A stretch of DNA of 64,000 bases, from the NCBI RefSeq assembly GCF_011397635.1, contig NC_064756.1:14670317-14734316 (forward strand). The letters run 5' to 3'. How positions within the stretch are numbered: position 1 is the first letter of the stretch; each line of letters begins with the position of its first letter. The position numbers and the translations under genes are program-made. The notes under the pieces are model-generated. The model saw only the letters and a program-made list of their open reading frames with translations, was not told the DNA's origin and did no database searches. Positions 57,617-64,000 of this stretch are shown here, piece by piece. Source of the DNA: Epinephelus fuscoguttatus (Eukaryota > Chordata > Actinopteri > Perciformes > Serranidae).

Positions 57617-57953
57617 TCCATCTATCCATTTTCGGGGGGGGGGGGGGGCTATCCCAGCTGACATTGGGCGAGAGGCGGGTACACTCTGGACAGGTCACCA
57701 GACTATCACAGGGCTGACACATAGAGACAGACAACCATTCACACTCACATTCACACCTACGGACAACTTAGAGTCACCAGGTAACCTGCATGTCTTTGGA
57801 CTGTGGGAGGAAGCTGGAGTACCCAGAGAAAACCCATGCTGACACGTGGAGAACATGCAAACTCTGCACAGAAGGGCTCCCTCCTGGGATTGAACCAGGA
57901 ACCCTCTTGCTGTGAGGCAACAGTGCTACAACAACTACACCAACCCGCCACCT
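57617..57953 (-). repeat. tRNA-derived fish SINE (full body)
   Basis: The minus strand reads from the head (inverted AACTACACCAACCCGCCACC) through TCACAGCAAGAGGGTTCCTG, GGGTTTTCTCTGGGTACTCC and CTGTCCAGAGTGTACCCGCC to CAGCTGGGATAG and a C-run of about 15 bases, then ATGGATAGATGGAT. It is the same family as 59755-60118. Confidence 0.85.
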
Positions 57954-58280
57954 CTGCTCTATAGGTGTTTACCCTTTTGTATATGGAATATAGGAACAGG
58001 AGGAATAGGAGTAGGTCTTTTGGTTATCATAAGAGGGTCTTCAAGAAAAAGCAACACATACAATAGTCAGTGTGAGAAGTGGAGAGAAATTCAAAAGCAG
58101 ATTAATGTAACATGATGAAAATAACTGAAAATGGAACCTAATGTTAGGAATGATTGATTGTGAATAATTAAAACAAATTGCATGCTAACGATGAACGTAA
58201 TCAATGTCACTGGCTCACAGAATGTAAACACTACAAATGGGGCCATCTGTATTAAAATCCTGAGGTTCTTGTATGATTAC

Positions 58281-58315
<35 letters not shown>

Positions 58316-59754
58316 ATGTACATAAAGGAAAAAAATAAAGCGAGTGATGGAGACATCAAACGATAGAGCCGTAATGTTTTCTCAGTATCTTCCCTCACTA
58401 AAGAGCGGGTGCTATCAAAGTAAAGGTCAGCACCTGTTTTTGAAGACATCTCATGCAAATTAAACATCACAAGACTGTGAAATTGTAAGACTTGTAGTAT
58501 CAACAGCAGCCTCCTTCTTTGTGTTTATACTACATGCACTTTAAAAATGTGCACAACATAAACAGGATAAATAAAAATATGTATTTCGGTGTTTACAGCC
58601 TAAAAGAAGTCTCACTTTAGAGTAACACCTTTGTAACAGCATCTTAGCCGGTAGAGAGAGCACATTTCGCGAGGTGTGAAAAACCAAATGATGTTGTTGG
58701 TGAGAGAGCATATGGTGAGTTTAAGTTAGACTCAACCTATTGGTGACATGGGAGAAGGTGTTGGGAAAGTTGGGAAAAGACGGTGACAGAAACTGTTCTC
58801 TTTTCTTTTCCTTCCTTGTGTTTGGCCCCAATTTAACATGCGAGCATATACACACATATACACGCTGTCTTTGACACAGACGCACGTGCAGTGTTGCGAA
58901 ACGAGCTAATTGAAGTGGACATGAGAAAAGCAAAAGCTGTCGCAGCTAATTGAGACAAATGAAGCTGGCGGTGATCAAGGGATAAGCAGCCTGTTTCAAT
59001 GTCACTCCAACAAAGAGAGAAGGCCGAGGTAGACATGGAGCCAGAGCACAGAAACACAACATGTTACACATGACCCATACGCTGTGGCTCAATGTCACGG
59101 CGCCTGAGCTTGACTCGCAATCATTTGCTGTACGTTGAAGCAACGTAAATGTTGAGTTGGTTCCTTATGTTTTGCCATTTTATCAACCATCTTACACCTA
59201 GTAAAAAAGTCAAAAATAAATGAATATATATCTGTTCTTTTATTCATTTCCGCTGACAGCGGTGGATATAGCCTACAGTCATGCTATTCCCCTACACCTA
59301 GATACACTTATTAAAATCTCTCTAAACAATGTCATTTTAATGTCCAGGCCTCAAAATTCAGGTGAGAGGAGAGAGAGTAGCTCTGAGTTGATCCAAAATT
59401 GAATAAACATGAATTATTTATCACCGTGCACTCACACTAATTAGCTTTATGAGCAGTAGCGAGGGCTTTTCTGACATTTTGTTTTTGCCCCAGGTTTTGC
59501 CTCTCAGGCAACATGCAGGTTGTTCCATCTTATTGGTGGAGGTTGTTAGGGTCATATGCAACCTGAGAGGAAGGCTGAAAAAAAGTCCCATTACTTTCTC
59601 TGCATGTTTTGGGGAAAGAAAAGAAAAACTAAATAATGTTCTCCATAATTTTAATTGCAGTTAGTTTCTTCTGAAAAGATACCAGAAATGAACATCAGTC
59701 AATTATGAGGCAGTAAAGGGCAGTGATCTTTAGAGTATGGATGGAAATGCTTTT
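57954..59754. other. No gene recognised
   Basis: A (CA)n microsatellite lies at about 58281-58313. No coding exon was supported. Confidence 0.4.
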
Positions 59755-60118
59755 TGGTGGCAGAGTGGTGCAGTGGTTAGCAGTGTTGCTTCACAGCAAG
59801 AGGGTTCCAGGTTTGAACCGTGAGGTGGGTGAGTCCTTCTGTGTGAAGTTTGCTTGTTCTGCCTGTGTCAGCGTGGGTTTTCTCTGGGTACTCCGGCTTC
59901 CTCCAACAGTCCACAGAGATTAATTAGGTGACTTTAAGTTGTCTGTAGGTGTGAATGTGAGTGTGAATGGTTGTCTGTCTCTATGTGTCAGCCCTGTGAT
60001 AGTCTGGTGACCTGTCCAGGGTGTATCCCGCCTCTCACCCAATGTCAGCTGGGATAGGCTCCAGCCCCCCCCGCGACCCTCAGCAGGATAAGTGGTCATG
60101 GAAAATGAATGAATGAAA
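59755..60118 (+). repeat. tRNA-derived fish SINE, near complete
   Basis: The head GGTGCAGTGGTTAGCAGTG resembles a pol III A box region, and GGTTCCAGGTTTGAACC a B box. The conserved body (GTGTGAAGTTTGCTTGTTCT, GGGTTTTCTCTGGGTACTCC, GTGAATGTGAGTGTGAATGG) follows, then the LINE-like tail CAGCTGGGATAGGCTCCAGC, GCAGGATAAG and a GAATGAATGA repeat. It is one of three copies in the window. Confidence 0.88.
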
Positions 60119-63100
60119 GGAAATTCTTTGTGCATTTCTATTCTACTCCTCTTCATACACTTGAGCAAAGTACAAATTTTGAGTGCAGTGACTTGTGTGA
60201 TATCCCATTATAATATAACAAAGTAGCTTTTATTCTGTGTGTTTATCCGCTGACATCAAACCTATAATCTTTTACATCAGCATGCTGTCATGAATCAAAA
60301 GATATGACCATGCTTCAACCATAGCTCTGCACTATCAGTGCCTCCAGGATTTCGCAGGCTTTTTCTGGGATAGTTGTGGCCTAAAATTTCTGATTTCACG
60401 GCAGCTTTTCTAAAAAATTGCTATGAAAGTTGCGATGTTTTAAACATATATTGTGCCATGAAATTGAAAGAAACAGTGAAAAAAAAGTAGTTTGTTCGTA
60501 TTGTTTTTTTTTTTGTTGTTGTTGTTTTTGTTTTTTGCTTTGTTTTGTATAATTCATTAAAAAACAAGGGAACTTGTTCCAGGGGGATTAAAATTGAACT
60601 CTGATGTGTTTCCAAAAGGGCTCAGTTCTTACAAGATATGCTTAATTTTTGAAATGCCCCCAAATGTACCTCTTCTTTTATAAAAGCAAAATCTTTTTGA
60701 TTTACTATTGAATAAATCAAATTTGAAAACATCTGTCATATATCTGTTTAAAAAGTTCATTTTCCATCCTGGCACACACATAGTCACTCACATGCACACA
60801 ACTCGTCACGTTAACAGGCAAGCACACCTCCCTTACTTTGCAATTATAATAAACTGATTTCCACTAATTTCAGGCATTCTCCGAACATGTCTCGTGGTAG
60901 AAAAGTGTTTGTCAATGGATGGTTTTCATTTGTGTTGCACTTCAATAATGCACGGGGTGCAGTTTACCCCTTCTCTTTTGAAGAACATCAGGGAATTGTT
61001 TTGCATCGGCTGTAGCAGTAATTTTTGTTGGTAAATGTGAGACATTAGAATAACACATCTGCTTCTTCATACCATAAACAAAGAAGTGAATGTGGTGACA
61101 TACGTCCATTACATTTGTGTGGAGGACTGCCATGATTGGTGGAACTCACGGGAGGCTCGTCAAAATTGCACTGTCACGCAGAATTCACTGAGATTGGTTG
61201 AATTTGCGTTAACTGTTGTGACCGTAACATTGCAAATTCCTGGAGGGACTGTTGATCACAAGAGTACACACGGTGAAGCCAACCAGTCCTCTCACTCAAA
61301 CAAGACGTCACAAAGATGTTTGAAGGGCAGTCGAAGGACTATCAAATTCCATATTCCTGATTCACATCTTCTGTATGTGTATCTTTTAAATATACAAACA
61401 CTAACCCTTACAAATATATTATTTTTGAATAAATCAGTTGGACACAGTTTGCCTTCATGGCACAACACTGAGTAGTCATTAGTTCTGGTGAGCACTGGGC
61501 GGCCTTAATCTGCCTAATTGCTCTGCATTTAGAGGTGGGATATAAATGAGGCATTCAGCAACACAATAACTAATGCATTTGACCCTACTGGTCAATAGCC
61601 ATACGTTAGACTGATGTCAGTGGGAGACTCTAATTAGGCTACAACACTATCCCAATAGACAATCTATAGCTACAGTATCTATCACAGGGTAAAGCGGGAG
61701 AGCAGGGGGAGAATGGCAGAAGGTGGACAAACGATAAAGAAAGAAATACAAGTTTAGTCTATAACTTGACAGGAGACTGAGATTTGTATTACTGCACAGG
61801 CCACTTTTTTACCAGAGAGAGACAATCATAACAAATGTGGCGGCCATAGGGAAGATGAGAGGGCAACCAACAGAGATGGGGAAATATGAATAAAGAGAGA
61901 TGAAAACAGTGATACTGTTGAAGGCGGGGCAAATAGACCGATACTGAAGTGGAAGTTAAAGAAAGACGACCAGAAAGAGAAGGGATGTCGAAGTTTCACT
62001 TAAAACTCTGCAGTCTCTCACTCCTTCCCTTCTTCTCTTGTCTCTTTGTCCGCCTCTCTGTCCCTTAATGTGCAAAAACAGATGTGGTAACATCTTCCGC
62101 TACATTAGATCAGAAATGATTTCTGGCTGTACGCTGGCGTCAGATGGTAACACTATTCATAGACAGCTTTAAATAAAAGCAGATCAGTTATTCAATCCGA
62201 GACACGAGCTCAATACAGAGAAATGGAAATGCAGTTTCCCATAGCGGGGAGTGTGTTCATGTGTGTAACTGTGCAGAAATGTGGGTGGCTCTTTGTTTCA
62301 TAAAGGTGTGTGCGCACACAAATGTCAAAGGTGCTCCGTGAACGTGCCTGTTGTTGCAAGACTGACTTCAGGTGAACACATATCTCAGTTTTTATGCAAA
62401 TTGAGCTTCCTTGCCCGTGGATGTGTACGTGGTTGTGTGTGCGTGTGTGCGTGCTCGTTTATTAGCTCGCACAGTCACCCACTCCTTTTTAAAAATAGCA
62501 GCCTCTTGGCTGAGGCTGTCAGCAGCAATGAGAAAATAAGGAGTTCCATCCTGAAGGTAGCAGCCTTCATGATACAATAAGGATAGGGTGACTGAGGGAA
62601 CACACTGACACACACACAATTACTTAAAATGGATGCAGCTATAGTCGCCATAAAAGTCCATGTTAGCTGACAGACTCTAACAAAACTGTTGCACAAAATA
62701 TGTTATTATTTAGAATATAATTTACACAGACGTATTATATATTACTTTTGCCCTGATACTCTCCTCACTGGATTGTGTAAGGAACACCAGGCAACTAAGA
62801 CAGGAGCTTATGCTGCTATGGTTACCGTATGTTTGTACCCAAATGTTTTAAGTTGATTTCATACTGTTGATAATACACAATACGCAGCCCTCTTAAAGAC
62901 ACAGTTTGTAAATTTTATTTTGTCATGTGCTGAAACTGTTAACATCTACACAGAAGTACATGACAGGTAGTCTCCTCCCGTTGCTTGAGCTTCAGATGGA
63001 AAGTACAGCAGCTCTCAGGAAACAACCAGGCTGAGCCAAGGAGTCCCTAAAGCAGCTGTCAATCATGTCAATCTCTGCTTGTGAACTGCAGTCAAACTGC

Positions 63101-63351
63101 CAAACTAGGCAGCGTGGATCAAATACGAATCACAATTCTGTCACAGACTGCATATTTTTCACCTCCAATGATTTCAGAAACATATTTAAGTGTACTGTTT
63201 AGCTGTTAAGTGAGAAGGTTTGCTCCCGTCTGTGGGTGTCAACAGTCTGATAACAAACTTTCTAAATTTCCTGCTAAACAGTACACTGAAATGTGTTTCT
63301 GAAAACATTTGAGTCCAGAAATTGGCAGCTCAGCAACAACATCTTGATTCT
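60119..63351. other. No gene recognised
   Basis: It contains a TTG/T-rich run at 60500-60545 and otherwise ordinary sequence. Short frames (for example at 61086-61475) lack a recognisable domain. Confidence 0.4.
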
Positions 63352-63503
63352 TTTTTTTTTTTTTAAGATATTTTTTGGGGGCATTTCAGCCTTTAATCGA
63401 TAAGACAGACAAGCGTAAAAGGGGGAGAGAGAGAGGGAGTGACATGCAGCAAAGGGCCACAGGCTGGAGTCGAACCCGGACCGCTGCGGCAACAGCCTTG
63501 TAC
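63352..63503 (-). repeat. tRNA-derived SINE (GACATGCAGCAAAGGGCCAC family)
   Basis: It starts with a T-run on the + strand, then CATTTCAGCCTTTAATCGAT, GACATGCAGCAAAGGGCCAC and TGGAGTCGAACCCGGACCGC (inverted B box). Confidence 0.78.
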
Positions 63504-64000
63504 ATGGGGCATGTCCTGTTTCCAGCCTCGCTTCCCCTGGAATTAAATGCAATTTCACCCACTCGCTCTCTGCTTGTACATACCAGCTCCCATAGCAGCT
63601 CTTTTTCTCTGCTCCTATGGCAGCTCAACTCCTCTCTTCACCATTGATGCATAAAGAGAACTCTGTAGCTTTTGCTGTGTCTCTTGTGTGACAAAGAATG
63701 GATGAGGAGAGAATTGCTGTTGAGGTCCAGAAATATCCCGAGCTTAAACGACCCCCTGTCATTATAAGGGTCATTATCAAAATACGGTGATTTTCCAAGT
63801 CAAAAAAGTAAAAAAAATTAATTCAGTTTTCACAAATGTAATTTAATGGGAAGTATTTATTAGCATGTTGACCATGTTAACAACTGTAATGGACAACTAG
63901 AACATTTGTCTTTTTTAAAAATTTTTATGTTTTTTATAAGGCGTACTTAGTTTTCTGTCATTGGTGTTACCACACTTTTGGTTATAATTACAAGATTCAT
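63504..64000. other. No gene recognised
   Basis: Nothing beyond simple sequence was identified up to the window edge. Confidence 0.4.

Noticed and set aside
59755..59840. tRNA gene
   Set aside because: The A- and B-box-like motifs belong to a SINE head; no cloverleaf with acceptor stem could be formed.
61086..61475. 129-residue plus-strand frame
   Set aside because: No recognisable domain, and the start context and flanks give no support for a gene.

Overview
The window looks like nuclear DNA from a teleost (ray-finned, probably percomorph) fish. It has spliced exons with GT-AG sites, several Tc1-like DD34E transposons of the fish type, hAT and piggyBac-like elements, tRNA-derived fish SINEs, (TG)n microsatellites and minisatellites. 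No prokaryotic or organellar gene organisation is visible. Gene density is low: one recognisable multi-exon gene lies on the + strand between about 908 and 29599, and the right half (about 30-64 kb) holds no host gene I can support.

The left half is one composite locus. Exons at 908-1016, 9404-9542 and 11763-11954 encode a compact KMT5A/SETD8-like SET methyltransferase domain. An array of about 1.2-kb tandem units follows (12063-21766). Each unit carries two small exons of 60 and 75 nt, both multiples of three and open only in phase 0. A long exon (23805-25887) then encodes an acidic Ser/Asp-rich stretch, two zinc-finger-like Cys/His clusters and a tyrosine-recombinase-like (Crypton-type) catalytic domain. 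Five phase-1-linked 3' exons (26153-29599) encode a Gly/Asp-rich linker, small basic pieces and a C-terminal Myb/SANT-like domain with a CxxC pair. The inferred architecture is SET methyltransferase + repeated exon cassettes + zinc fingers + tyrosine recombinase + SANT-like tail, which looks like a chromatin enzyme fused to a transposon-derived recombinase. The copy is damaged: a one-base phase error at the end of the SET exon, six or seven disruptions in the recombinase exon, and frameshifted exons in units 4 and 5. Many of the breaks are one-base losses in homopolymers, so true decay and assembly error both remain possible.

The introns of this gene are filled with mobile elements. Intron 1 holds a nested stack (a TIR element containing a TTAA-flanked element containing a Tc1), a hAT-like element interrupted by a second Tc1, and an internally deleted Tc1 with long TIRs. 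The exon array is interrupted by two different Tc1 families inserted about 65 bp apart. A hAT-like element with a perfect 8-bp target duplication follows the array.

The right half contains a LINE reverse-transcriptase fragment (30550-30830), a minisatellite of about 65 bp (31180-31800), a Tc1 of another family (33580-34700), a 32-bp minisatellite with 96-bp higher-order structure (34960-36125), several MITEs, tRNA-derived SINEs, an internally deleted piggyBac element with a two-exon truncated transposase ORF (49994-51715), and microsatellites. The rest is non-coding sequence in which I see no gene.
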